Made by a program: the position numbers and the translations under genes
Part shown: positions 45,990 to 55,828 of the stretch, in pieces
Position numbering within the stretch: position 1 is the stretch's first letter
Layout: each line of letters starts with the position of its first letter
Origin: Nansenia antarctica
Taxonomy: Eukaryota; Chordata; Actinopteri; Argentiniformes; Microstomatidae
DNA length: 64,000 nucleotides
Assembly (NCBI GenBank): GCA_963989245.1
Contig: OZ022345.1
Span: 42,167,486 to 42,231,485 of the forward strand
Direction: 5' to 3'
Notes under the pieces: generated by a model
What the model was told of the DNA's origin: nothing
Databases searched by the model: none
The model's input: the letters and a program-made list of their open reading frames with translations, nothing else

Positions 45990-46501
45990 CTCTGCGCTCT
46001 GTCATTAATTCTCATTTATTCATCTGAATACACCCCCTTTGTTCGGTTAACGATGAAAAACGATCCACTTTCTCCAAGGAGTCTGGCTAATTTAGTTGAT
46101 TTAATATTGATGTATTGTCACTGCAGCCCAAATTGCTCTCGCCTCTATAGAGAGACTCTTATCAGACGGTTTCTCTGCACTTCCAGTATGCCACATTGTT
46201 AGGGGAAACTCAAATGTAATATTTCCATATTGAATAGAGATTAATTAGACTAACAAAGTCATACATCTCACTAACACTCACTTTCTTGGGCTGCTAATAA
46301 TGAAGTTGAGCCCTATTTGTTGCAATGGGACAGTTGCTATTTCTTCTTGTGTACATACCGCCGAACACAATTAGCAAACATGCAGACATTGTAACAACTA
46401 TTATATAGGTGTCATCATTACAATGTAACTAACTACACGGGTATAGGGCATGATACATATGCCTCTTCTTTGAGTAAACCTGGAAATAACATTATGTACA
46501 C

Positions 46502-48278
46502 CACCGCTGGACTGGCCATACAATCTTTCTGCCCGCTGGCAGATGGGCCGCGCTACTTTTGGGCCGGTCGGCCCGCCTTGGCCCCCCCCTATTTTTTTTT
46601 TTAAAAAATATAAAAAATAGCGTGGCCCAAAATAGCGCGGCATCAACTAGCGCTGAATCAAGCGGCGGCCCCCGTTTATACTAACACATGGGCTGGCCCA
46701 ATCACACACCTGCTGTCCATCGGCCCCCTCCCCCACTCTGATCCCTCGGCCGACAACCCAAGTACAGTGTCATGTCCGTAGATAAGATAGTGAAAGGGGG
46801 TGCCCAGAAAACTAGGGAGAAAAAAAGTAAGAAGCTAGCAGAGGATGCCTCAAAATGTCAGAAACTGACAGATGTTCTCTGCATCGACTGTAGGGGCTAG
46901 GCCTACTACAGCTGCGGCTGCCACAGCAACATCTTTACCGCTAACTAACGTTAGCAGTAGCACTGATGTGCCGTTAGCAATTGAGGAGGAGACAGAGGAC
47001 ACAGCTAGAGAGGTAAGCAATGTTGTTACTTGGTTTTACAAAAGCAAAGTTATGTTAGTCGCTTGCATTGGCCAGATTAAGGGAGGAGCAGCAGAGAATG
47101 TCTTATGACTTATGCTAACCCGTACAGGCAGCATGATTGCATTGCGCTTCACCAGGACTTGGCTGGAATTCATGCACACACAGTGATCTCTCTCATGGTG
47201 TAACGTTAGTGCTGCTTGGCTGTGGACTCTATAGCTAACGTTAGATGGGGGTGTTCTGCATTTTGTGACTTTCTATTTTGTTGCTAGCTAGCAAGTTGAG
47301 GTATCACTGTCACTGACATAAATGCAATACCAACAATGGGTGTTAATAATACTTTTTATTTGAAAATACAATACACTAGCCTAGTTCAGAACTAATGAAT
47401 GCTTTTTATTGCATGGAGAAATAAAACTCATGCAGTCTGCAACCCAATAATGTTGTCTTGCAACCTTCCATTTGAAATGACTGGGCTTCTGGTGTAACAT
47501 AATGCAATCATGCAGCCTGTGTGTACATGTAAATGAGAACTTTGCTGATTTTGACAACCAGTTAGTTTACTTCTCTGTCCATGTCTTGTTGAACCAGGTT
47601 GAGCTGCTTCTGCCCTCCCCAGAAAAGCAGAGTGTCAGGGAAAGAGAGGAAAAGGAGAGAGAAAAAGATGAAACAGAGGAAACAGAGTGCCACGTTCAGG
47701 ACTTCAATTACTTTGCCTGTCCTGAGCCTTCCATGCCAGATCACTTTTTAGATTACCACCCTCAGCAGAGAACCAAAAATACAGCGGCACAAAAGTATTT
47801 CACATGTGCAGATGGCACCAGTAGGAAGTGGCTCACATTATTGCGAAGAACAGCATACATTGTTTTGTTTTGTCTGTATGGCATTTGGCAATAGCACTGA
47901 CCCCAGAACATTTATTACTGGAATGACAGGATGGAGACGTGCGCAACAGAATGTGGAGGAGCATGAAAAGAGTGCTACGCACCGAAAGTGTGCTGAAGCC
48001 TATTTTCTAAGAAGTAGAAAAGGAGATATCCAGAGCAAGTTTGCTGGCAGTCAGATGTCTGCTCATAGGCAGCAAGTAAGAAAGAAACGCCAGGTTTTGG
48101 AGTGTGTTGTGGATGTGGTGAAGGTGATAGGCAAGAGGGGCTTGAGCTACATAGTTTTTTTTTTACAAATGGTATATTCAACAGACTGCCAGCATGTTGA
48201 TCGGCGGTGTCGGACCGATTGTGTTGGGCCGGTCTGAGCCACATGGCAGGGCCTAATTTTTGTCCCAGTCCAGCCCTG
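46502..48278 (+). mobile_element. hAT transposon with 8-bp TSD ATGTACAC and partial transposase
   Basis: Left end CACCGCTGGACTGGCCATAC; right end reverse-complemented CAGGGCTGGACTGGGACAAA. Exact duplications ATGTACAC lie at 46494-46501 and 48279-48286. The transposase N-terminal half is readable in the plus sense (46772-48165) and stops before the catalytic core. GGGCCGG-type blocks near both ends extend the symmetry. Confidence 0.92.
46772..48165 (+). pseudogene. N-terminal half of TTF-type hAT transposase, frameshifted, probably two exons
   Basis: ATG 46772 begins a Lys-rich leader (KGGAQKTREKKSKKLAEDA). After a frameshift near 46865 it continues FSASTVGARPTTAAAATATS to an acidic EEETEDTARE followed by GTAAG (47011), a plausible splice donor. 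Exon 2 starts near 47598 with VELLLPSPEKQ, runs through an Arg/Glu-rich linker to DFNYFACPEPSMPDHFLDYH. After a second frameshift near 47805 the TTF finger follows (HTLFCFVCMAFGN, then GWRRAQQNVEEHEKSATH). It ends at VRKKRQVLECVVDVVKVIGK, the start of DUF4371. DDE residues and the dimerisation domain are absent, so it is inactive. Confidence 0.78.
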
Positions 48279-48286
48279 ATGTACAC

Positions 48287-48628
48287 TAACAATATCTGGT
48301 AATACTTTCTATGAGGCACACAACAATCCCAAAACAGGATTGAAGAAATCTGTGGTTTAAGTGGCTTAAACCATACCAAGCCATGCATTAATCTGAATTA
48401 CACAGTTGAGAAAGGATGACGGACTGCTAACATGGATATATCAATACGCCAACCAGATGGCCTGTGAAAACTAAAAACGTGTTTTGCTTCGAGTCGTGCT
48501 ACCCCTAGTTATGGAAAAACAATGTGTCAATATATGAAATCTAAAAGATAAATGTATCATGCCAACACTGTAAAAAACGGACAGTTAGAGGGAGCAATGT
48601 TACAATTTCTAGCAGAGAGTTGCAGTCA
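48287..48628. other. Spacer between two hAT elements
   Basis: 342 bp without recognisable features, separating two independent hAT insertions. Confidence 0.5.
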
Positions 48629-49812
48629 GTCTATACCAGGCGTGCTCATTACGTCGACCGCGAAGGTAGTGTGGGTAGATCACACGGCATTGAGAAAGAA
48701 AAAAAAAAGGGGGAAAAAAGTTTGCCTATCATCCTACCCTAAACGGAGATAGAACCTTATAATTCTAAGCTCACGATTTGCCACCGACTTGATTGACGTA
48801 CAGGTAAGCCAGTCTGAGATCTCATCGTTTCTAACACACGGTTCACCACGCATGCGCACGTTCAACGCGCCAAATACAAAACACCTGCCAGCTAGCTATT
48901 TCTTTTTAGGCTACTATAGAAAGCGGATAAAATGAGTGGGGAAGCTGGACAAAGCAAGAAACCCAAAACTTACCACTTCCATTCAGAATGGGAGGAGGAC
49001 TTTTTTTTTTTACAATGTCATTTTCCAAGTGTGTTTGTTTGATTTGTAAATGTGTAATGGCCATTTCAAAGAAGGGAAATGTGGAGCGGCACTTTCGGAC
49101 AGTTCACAGAAAGTACGACACTGACTTCCCTCCAAAAAGCGAGCTAAGAAAGAAAAAGGTGAAGGAACTGAAATCACAGTTGTCCGGACAGCAGGCATTG
49201 TTCACAAAGGTGACTTCAAAAGCGACGGCAGCCACCGAGGCATCGTTCAGAGTGAGTCATGCCATCATTAAGCACAAGAAGTCCTTCCAAGATGGAGAGA
49301 TGATAAAAGAGGCATTCATTGAAGCAGCTGACTCATTGTTTCGGGACTTTAAAAACAAACCAGAAATATTAGCTTCAATCAAAGCTCTCCAGCTATCAAG
49401 AGCTACAGGAAGAAATCAAACAGGCCCAAACCGATTTTCGTTTGTTTTTGCTGCTGCAGCTCTACAGCGCTAGAATCTTAAAAACTGCTATCTATACCAA
49501 ACTCTATTGAGAAAGCATTTTTTGTAAATAAATAGCTTTCCTATCCTATATAACATCGGGACCTCGTTCCGCCGAATCCGACGCCGGGAGGCTGAGTCGG
49601 GATTACCACAGACAGAGAAAGAGACGCACGCAGATCGCACAGTCCGGGTTACCGAGAACACTGCATGGATACTTGGAGCTGGACATTTTTTGTTCGGGTT
49701 GTGGATTGTAAACTAATGTTTCATTGGTGTTTTGTTCTGTCTGCAAACTGAAAGGATATTAACGACTGATATACGGATTATAGCGTCTTTGTTGTTTGAC
49801 ATCGCAGAGAAA

Positions 49813-50013
49813 ATGTCGGGCAGAACAATGACACGGCAAGTACTGTTGTTCATCTCGGTCCTCTCTCTCAGTTCAGTGCACGGGCAGGTCAGTTACTCCA
49901 TTCCCGAGGAAATGGCGAAAGGCTCTTTAGTCGGTAACATAGCGCAGGATTTGGGTTTAGATCTCAAAAGACTGAAATCAGGCAAAGCTCGTATCTATAC
50001 TGGAGACAGTACT
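49813..50013 (+). pseudogene. pcdh: Clustered protocadherin N-terminal fragment (signal peptide and start of EC1)
   Basis: ATG 49813 opens MSGRTMTRQVLLFISVLSLS SVHG, a typical signal peptide with hydrophobic core, then VSYSIPEEMAKGSLVGNIAQ, DLGLDLKRLKSGKARIYTGD and ST. The VxYSIPEEMxxGSxVGNIAxDLGLD pattern is the hallmark start of ectodomain 1 in vertebrate clustered protocadherins (neuronal cell-surface recognition proteins). Homology stops at about 50013 and the frame runs on into proline-rich C-tract translation. About 67 of over 900 expected residues are present, with no other cadherin repeat, membrane span or cytoplasmic exon nearby, so it is a captured fragment and not a gene. The subfamily (alpha, gamma or fish-specific) cannot be told from this piece. 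Confidence 0.8.
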
Positions 50014-50668
50014 GGAGACCCCACCCGGCGACGACCCCCCCTCCCCCACCACCCGGAGACTCTCTACCGAAACCGTGGAACAATGGACAACCCCCCCCAT
50101 CCCCCAATCCTCACCCCCCTACCTGGTCTACACTCTGAGCAAACGCAATGTTATTATGTCGCCCCCCCCCCCTCCCCCCCGCCTAAATCTACTGGTGTTT
50201 TTGTACCCCCCCCCCCCCCCCCACCATGACCACACACTGTACATACTTGTTGTTTTGTCCCCCCGCCCGAACTACCCATTGTACATATTATATGTCTATC
50301 CCCCTGCCCGAACTACCCACTGTACATACTTTGTGTTTTGTCCCCCGCCCCCACCTGTGGTGTATGTCCCCACCTGTCCTACCCGCTGTACATACCTTAT
50401 GTTTTGTTGTATTGTTCTTCCCATGTTGGATGTATGTTTATCTAGTAGATAGTACTAGTTATTTGTCTGTATTATCTTGTAGATAGTACTAGTTTTTTGT
50501 CTGTCTTACATGTAACGATTAATTGAGTATCACGGACCCCAATTGAAATAAGCCAGTGGCTTTCTTGGGTTTTTATCCTGTTAGTTGACCTTGTATGTAA
50601 TTATGTACTTTCATGTACCTACTTCTGCAAATCTTCTAATAAAGTTTTCAATCAATCAATCAAAAAAC
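50014..50668 (+). mobile_element. LINE 3'-end segment with (ATCA)n tail
   Basis: C-rich stretches (50030-50225) and repeated TGTACATACTTGTTGTTTTG-like units (50240-50420) lead into TATCACGGACCCCAATTGAA, AATAAAGTTTTC (50639-50650) and ATCAATCAATCAAAAAA. The end resembles L2/Rex-type LINE 3' UTRs of fish. No reverse transcriptase is included. Confidence 0.6.
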
Positions 50669-51245
50669 AGTTACACGGCGCTGTGAAGCCATGGCCGAGG
50701 ATTTGACACAGCAGCTTCAGAAGGACATCGCGGACTGCAAGTGATGTAGCTCAGTTGTGCATCTTTATTCGGATGGTGTTCACAGACATGACTGCAAAAG
50801 AGGAGATGTTGACATTATTGCCCATGAAAGAACACACGCGGGGAGAGGACATTTTTCAGGCTTTCAAACAATTCATCGAGAAGACCCAGCTCCCTGTGTG
50901 TCAATCACCACGGACGGTGCGCCCGCAATGGTTGGCCGCGCCAATGGATAGCTCTGCTGGTTGTGTGTAATGGCGCTTATTCATTGACCAGCACAGTCAG
51001 GAAGGGTAGCTAAAAGGGTGCACGTGTTAAATCTGTTGAAATATAGGTTATTGTGCTGTGTTGCTGTGTGCTCAGGACTATTGTACAGCTCTATTGGTTA
51101 ATTTGGTTTCTTAGCCTGATTGTTTCTTGTGCTTTTCCCATGCAGGGAAGTGAATGGGCAGTCTGAGAGAGGGACATAGATCATCAATTAGCAACCTGCT
51201 ACTTTCTACACCTGGACTGGAACTACAAACTAAAATAAAGACACA

Positions 51246-51310
51246 GAGTTAATGTTAATGTTAATGGACTACCAGTGTGAATATTTGTTATATAGTTTAA
51301 TAAATCTTTT
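51246..51310 (+). repeat. 65-bp direct repeat, copy 1
   Basis: GAGTTAATGTTAATGTTAAT GGACTACCAGTGTGAATATT TGTTATATAG...; copy 2 at 51695-51759 differs by a few bases. The pair brackets 384 bp of G+C-rich sequence and microsatellite inside the hAT. Confidence 0.85.
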
Positions 51311-51423
51311 CGGAATGAGGCGGGCCCGTCATAAACACACCAGCCTGAACCAGGCAGGAGCCGGGGACGCCTCCCGTCTGGACCACACAGGAGAGGGCAT
51401 CACTCAGCCCCGCGCCGCCTCAC

Positions 51424-51424
<1 letters not shown>

Positions 51425-51481
<57 letters not shown>

Positions 51482-51627
51482 AGCACACACACACAGACAG
51501 ACAGACAGACAGACAGACACAAGCACACACACATGCACACACAGACAGACAGACACACACACACACACACACACAGACAGACAGACAGACAGACAGACAC
51601 ACAGACAGACAGACACACACACACACT
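51425..51627. repeat. Compound (CA)n/(GACA)n microsatellite
   Basis: A long CA run, then alternating CAGACA and CACACA blocks. Thr-His and Cys-Val frames here are artefacts. Confidence 0.92.
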
Positions 51628-51694
51628 CCGCCGCCCACGTCGATGGCACCTGGCTTGGCACTGGCCAGTCTGGTGTAAACCACTCAGAGCTCCT

Positions 51695-51759
51695 GAGTTA
51701 ATGTTAATGTTAGTGGACTACCAGTGTGAATATTTGTTATATAGTTCAATAAATCTCTT
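51695..51759 (+). repeat. 65-bp direct repeat, copy 2
   Basis: Partner of 51246-51310, ending AATAAATCTCTT. Confidence 0.85.
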
Positions 51760-51926
51760 CTTTGATTTTGAAACAGTGTAGCGTGGCCTTAATTTGTTAT
51801 TATTACAGTACATTTTTGTGTTCGCAGCAATGGCAATATGTTTTATTTGGTTGGTAGATCTTGTTGAGCTGGTAATTTGAAAAGTAGCTCACAAGCCTAA
51901 AAAGTGTGAGCACCCCTGGTCTATAC

Positions 51927-52829
51927 CAACCCTTTAAACGTGTGGGCATGTTGAAACGGCTTCCAAATGCATTCTTTAGATCAAAAGCTAGGTATCGCTA
52001 GTTTGAGAATTTTACAGAGGGACGTATTTATTTATTATTTTATTATTTGGGGATAATTGCATGGTTTTGATCATATTTAAAACATTATGGAAAGAAACTC
52101 TGGAGCACCTTAAATGACATAATGGGAAGAAAAATATACATAGACTTAAGGATAGGGTATGGACTAAATTCAAAAATAAACCAACAGGGGGAACACTTCT
52201 CAAAAACCTGTGCAGTAATACAATACTCTGGTGATATGGAACAACTCAGGTCAGGACTCACAGAAAGAGATTACTCTGCAAATGAATGCCCAGTGTGGGT
52301 ATAAATACACGGTGCCAAACATCCACAGGTGAAACACATTAATCCATGATGATGATGGGGAACAGGGAATGAGGCAGCACTCCACAGATTTCATGTTAAC
52401 AAAATATAGTTTTAGCTAGTGGGTTAGGAAATCAACTATGTGCAAGTAACTTTTCTAACAATTGTTCACTGTGTTAAGTTGACTGTGCCTTTAAACAGCT
52501 TGGAAAATTCCAGAAAATGATGTGGCATGTCTGGTGGAGTATGAATGAATGAAGTATGACCCATTCTTGTTGAAATCAGTTCTGATTCACCATGATGAGG
52601 TTAATCATGCCTCAGCACATATCTTGGCTGTTGATGTTGGCTATGAAAAAAAACTGTGGTAGTCATGAAAATGCTTCCAGATTATTATTTTTAAATGTTT
52701 TTTGTTTTGTATTTAGAAATTGTAACACCGCTACTACTGATCAACGGTGCATACTTGGCAGACCCCTCCTGTAAATCCCTGATCAATAATGAGTGTTGGA
52801 TTAACCAATGGCCAGACATAATACAGCTT
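51927..52829. other. Non-coding stretch
   Basis: No feature recognised. Confidence 0.4.
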
Positions 52830-54275
52830 TCCTTTTAATGCAGGTATGTCACCAAACCACCCATCTATACCCATCTTTCATACAATAAAATAGAAACCAT
52901 TAGACAAGGCATTAGCTCTTCTGTGTCAGGCATGAAAAACATGTCCCCATTAACAACCCCAAATAGGGTGGACATACCAAAAATGTCACAATTTAACACC
53001 ATTGATTACAAGACCCTAGATAAAATCATGTCACGTCTTAAACCTTCCACCTGTGCCCTTGATGTCCTGCCAACAAGCTTTTTAAAAAACATATTGAGCT
53101 GCATGGCAGGCGAACTAATACAAATAATCAACACTTCCCTTTCATCAGGAATCTTCCCTGAAGCCCTGAAAACTGCAGTTATTAAGCCTCTACTAAAAAA
53201 GAACGGCCTAGACCCATTTGTAATAAACTACAGACCCATATCAAACCTTCGCTGTACAGGAGAAATAATTGAAATGGTTGCCCACAAACAACTTTATGAC
53301 AATTATTTGACCCTAAATTATCTCTTCTATGACTTTCAATCAGGCTTTCACCCCCTACATAGTACTGAAACTGTCCTTATTAAGGTCCTTAATGACAGTT
53401 TTGGTACTACTAGATGCCTTTGACACTGTAGACCACGACATTCTAATAGATAGACTGAAAACCTGGATAGAACTTTCAGACACTTCCCTAAACTGGTTTA
53501 GATCCTACCTACAGGACAGAAGCTACTATGTCTCCATTGGCAACTTTGTATCTGATCAAACTCAAATGACATGTGGGGTTCCTCAAGGGTCAATCCTTGG
53601 CCCCCTTCTATTCAATCTCTACATGCTTCCATTGGGACACATCATAAAAAAGAACAAAATTGCCTACCACAACTATGCGGATGACACTCAAATCTACATA
53701 GCCCTCTCACCGAACGACTATAGTCCCATTGACAATCTCTGTAACTGCATTGAGAAAATAAATGCCTGGATGGAAAACTTCCTCCGACTAAACAAGGACA
53801 AAACAGAGATAATTGTATTCGGTGCACCTGACAAAAGATCGATTCTCTCTAGGAAAAGAAAATCTAGGTGAAATCTAAACTTCAACAGCCACACATTTGA
53901 TAACTAAATCAGCCTACTATCATCTGAAAAACATAACAAAAATTAGAGATTTCATGTCCAGGACCTTGAAAAATGTATCCATGCATTTGTTTTGAGTAGA
54001 CTTGATTATTGTAATGGTCTACTAACAGGTCTATCTAAATGAGCTGTTCGTAAATTGCAGCTCATCCAAAACATAAACACTTCTATCAATGTCTTTTATC
54101 CATTAACTCTTGTCTTATTAAATGTTTTATCTATTTACTTCTTATATTTGCTTTTATTCATTCAAATTCTTATTTTATTACTATGCTCCCCTTGCTGTAT
54201 TTTTAAATAATGTGCACTTTGAATTTCCCCTGTTGTATGAAATGTGCTATACAAATAAACCTGCCTTGCCATGCC
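52830..54275 (+). mobile_element. L2-clade LINE, 5'-truncated, with RT remnant and 3' UTR
   Basis: A reverse transcriptase remnant (52923-53871) is followed by decayed C-terminal sequence and a 3' end CACTTTGAATTTCCCCTGTT then GAAATGTGCTATACAAATAA (54218-54258), characteristic of fish L2 elements. The endonuclease region is absent, as usual for a copy truncated during target-primed reverse transcription. Confidence 0.85.
52923..53871 (+). pseudogene. L2 LINE reverse transcriptase, frameshifted
   Basis: The first open piece (52923-53423) has the thumb-proximal motifs: ALDVLPTSFLKN, AVIKPLLKKNGLDP, NYRPISNL and DFQSGFHPLHSTETVLIKVL. It breaks at about 53400 with a small deletion. The second piece (to 53871) carries DAFDTVDHDILIDRLKTW (motif A, catalytic Asp), CGVPQGSILGPLLFNLYMLP (motif B region), NYADDTQIYI (53671-53700, catalytic Asp pair) and LNKDKTEIIVFG. 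The catalytic residues survive, but the frame is split and both ends of ORF2 are missing. These enzymes copy LINE RNA at a chromosomal nick; this copy is dead. Confidence 0.88.
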
Positions 54276-54490
54276 TTCATCCTTTCATATTGAAAGTGCC
54301 ATTTGGAAAAAGAAAGCCAATACCAAAATCTACCAGTGTGAAATAAAGGTAATTATATGACTTAAGGGTTTCATTATGACATGCAGTAAACACTGTCATT
54401 GCAACATGGTATAAGCAGTATTCCTCTGTCATAAAAGCATTATGTTACCTGACATTAGTGGTCATTAATGGGCATGACACTTTTTGACAC

Positions 54491-55828
54491 CTGAGGTGCA
54501 TTCGTAAATATGCTCTGAGAGCGCTGGAGCGCACCCGGGGTGCTCTCTGGTCATTCAGACATTCTGAGCACTCAGAGCGTCCCCGTTCGAAAATGTTGAG
54601 CTCTGGGAGCACTCAGGGGCATTTGAACATTCCAATCTAAAAATGGCAGAGGAAGTAGGTGCAAAATGCAATGGTTGCGGCTTGATTGGTACTCTAGCCA
54701 TTATTATTCAACACACATCTCTGTGTAACAAAGCAAATAAATAATATCCAGGGGATGTGGGGAGTAACAATTTAAAAGAACCGGGGGACAAGAAACAGAG
54801 ACGGACAGGATATATATATATATATAATATAAATAAACATTTATTGTAAAAATTTGCTGAATAAACAAGTTTCAGACAAACGCTAAACTGAAAACGACTT
54901 TCTATTAAAAAAAAAAAAGAAAGCAAATATATGTTTACAATGTAAGGTAAATTAGATCCACAAAGTGAGTCACTTAAAGTAATGCAAAACACAATATTAA
55001 CTGACACACTGAACTAAAAAGGGAGTTAAGATTACAGACACCGGTACACATTACGAAAGTGGTGTCGTAACTCACACAGCAGTAGCAACCAACACACAGT
55101 AACACACTATAGTAGAACACACAGTAACACACTATAGTAGAACACACAGTAACACACTATAGTAGAACACACAGTAACACACTATAGTAGAACACACAGT
55201 AACACACTATAGTAGAACACACAGTAACACACTATAGTAGAACACAGTAACACACTATAGTGGAACACAGTAACACACTATAGTAGAACACAGTGACACA
55301 CTATAGTAGAACACAGTAACACACTATAGTAGAACACACAGTAACACACTATAGTAGAACACACAGTAACACACTATAGTAGAACACAGTAACACACAGT
55401 AGCAGACTGGCACCATCTGATAGTTTGCTCCCAGCCTTTATCCTCCACCCGATAGGAAGGGGGGAAGGGAAATCACCTGGGGAAAGACACAAGAAACAAA
55501 CAAAAACACACACACAACCACAACCACACAAAAGGTAATAATCATGTATATACATGGTATGAATTAACGTTCATTTGAGTGAATTTTAAAAGATGAAAAT
55601 TGCAACATTTTTGCTGTCAATAACATTGTCAACAACTGCTGCAAAAATGTTGGCCACCAGCGGAATGATGGCAATGTTATTGTTGTCCGCCATGTTTATA
55701 GTTGGTTTGTAAAAACGTTTAATTGACTGTTCGTAAATTAACTGATTTCAGAGCGCTCTATGATGATGAAACCAGAGGCCTCTGAAATCAGAACAGATTT
55801 TCAGAGTGAATTTACAAACGCACCCCTG
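54491..55828. mobile_element. Non-autonomous hAT-like element, CTGAGGTGCATTCGTAAAT termini
   Basis: The left end CTGAGGTGCATTCGTAAATA and the right end reverse-complemented CAGGGGTGCGTTTGTAAATT form imperfect inverted repeats continuing into GCTCTGAGAG-type blocks. No exact 8-bp target duplication was found, suggesting an old insertion. It contains a poly(A)-type patch, a (TA)n run and a 25-bp tandem array. No transposase. Related termini occur in the MITE at 3642-3782. Confidence 0.65.
55091..55402. repeat. Minisatellite, ~13 copies of a 23-25-bp unit
   Basis: The unit AACACACAGTAACACACTAT AGTAG occurs mostly as 25 bp, with several 23-bp versions lacking one AC. It lies inside the element at 54491-55828. 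Repeats are contiguous with no unique spacers. Confidence 0.92.

Larger units (their letters stand above)
43841..46493. other. Non-coding stretch; candidate conserved block at 45000-45500; duplicated 37-mer
   Basis: GGCCTCATTTTAGAAAGTAC at 43829 resembles the GGGCCTCATTTATAA end of Harbinger-type elements, but no partner was seen. GGGGGGATGGCATCCCCCC at 44344 is a perfect short palindrome. The block 45000-45500 is repeat-free with words such as TTTAATGGAGTTTTTACATG and TTTTGCATGCATATCAG, and looks like conserved non-coding DNA. A 37-bp sequence at 44473 recurs at 45953. No coding gene recognised. Confidence 0.3.
49411..50668 (+). mobile_element. Chimeric retro-insertion: protocadherin 5' end fused to LINE 3' end
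   Basis: The hAT coding sequence reads ...AGAGCTACAG before the insert and resumes TTACACGGCG after it; ACAG is present at both edges and may be a short target duplication. The insert starts with 150 bp of unknown origin, continues with a protocadherin-like 5' UTR and signal peptide (to about 50013), then C-rich sequence, then a LINE-type 3' UTR with AATAAAGTTTTC and an (ATCA)n A6 tail. A tail at the 3' junction indicates target-primed reverse transcription. Confidence 0.65.
48931..50955 (+). pseudogene. BED-type (GTF2IRD2/ZBED-like) hAT transposase, split and deleted
   Basis: ATG 48931 starts MSGEAGQSKKPKTYHFHSEW. A T-run near 49005 breaks or strains the frame. A Cys/His finger follows (CVCLICKCVMAISKKGNVER then HFRTVH), then KSELRKKKVKELKSQLSGQQ and FVEAADSLFRDF-like blocks (49300-49400). 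The frame is cut at ...ALQLSRAT (about 49409). After the insert it resumes VTRRCEAMAEDLTQQLQKDI (50669). The block that normally holds the first catalytic Asp (FDESTD) is deleted at 50742, giving a stop. QLCIFIRMVFTDMTAKEEML and TTDGAPAMVGRANG (second catalytic Asp) follow, and the C-terminal half is lost. Family membership is clear; function is lost. Confidence 0.82.
48637..51918 (+). mobile_element. hAT transposon with 8-bp TSD GTCTATAC, carrying a protocadherin-LINE insertion
   Basis: Left end CAGGCGTGCTCATTACGTCG; right end reverse-complemented CAGGGGTGCTCACACTTTTT. Exact duplications GTCTATAC lie at 48629-48636 and 51919-51926. A BED-finger/GTF2IRD2-like hAT transposase is split into 48931-49410 and 50669-50955 by a 1.26-kb insert (49411-50668) containing a clustered-protocadherin 5' end and a LINE 3' end. 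Downstream are a 65-bp direct repeat pair and a large CA/GACA microsatellite. It is an inactive element that could still be mobilised in trans. Confidence 0.93.

Noticed and set aside
47975..48388. 137-residue antisense frame
   Set aside because: Lies opposite the TTF-finger transposase coding sequence and crosses the hAT terminus.
49813..50229. An intact protocadherin gene
   Set aside because: Only the signal peptide and about 43 residues of EC1 exist before unrelated C-rich sequence; no further cadherin repeats follow.
55091..55402. CRISPR-like array
   Set aside because: The units are contiguous without unique spacers, and the context is an animal genome with transposons.
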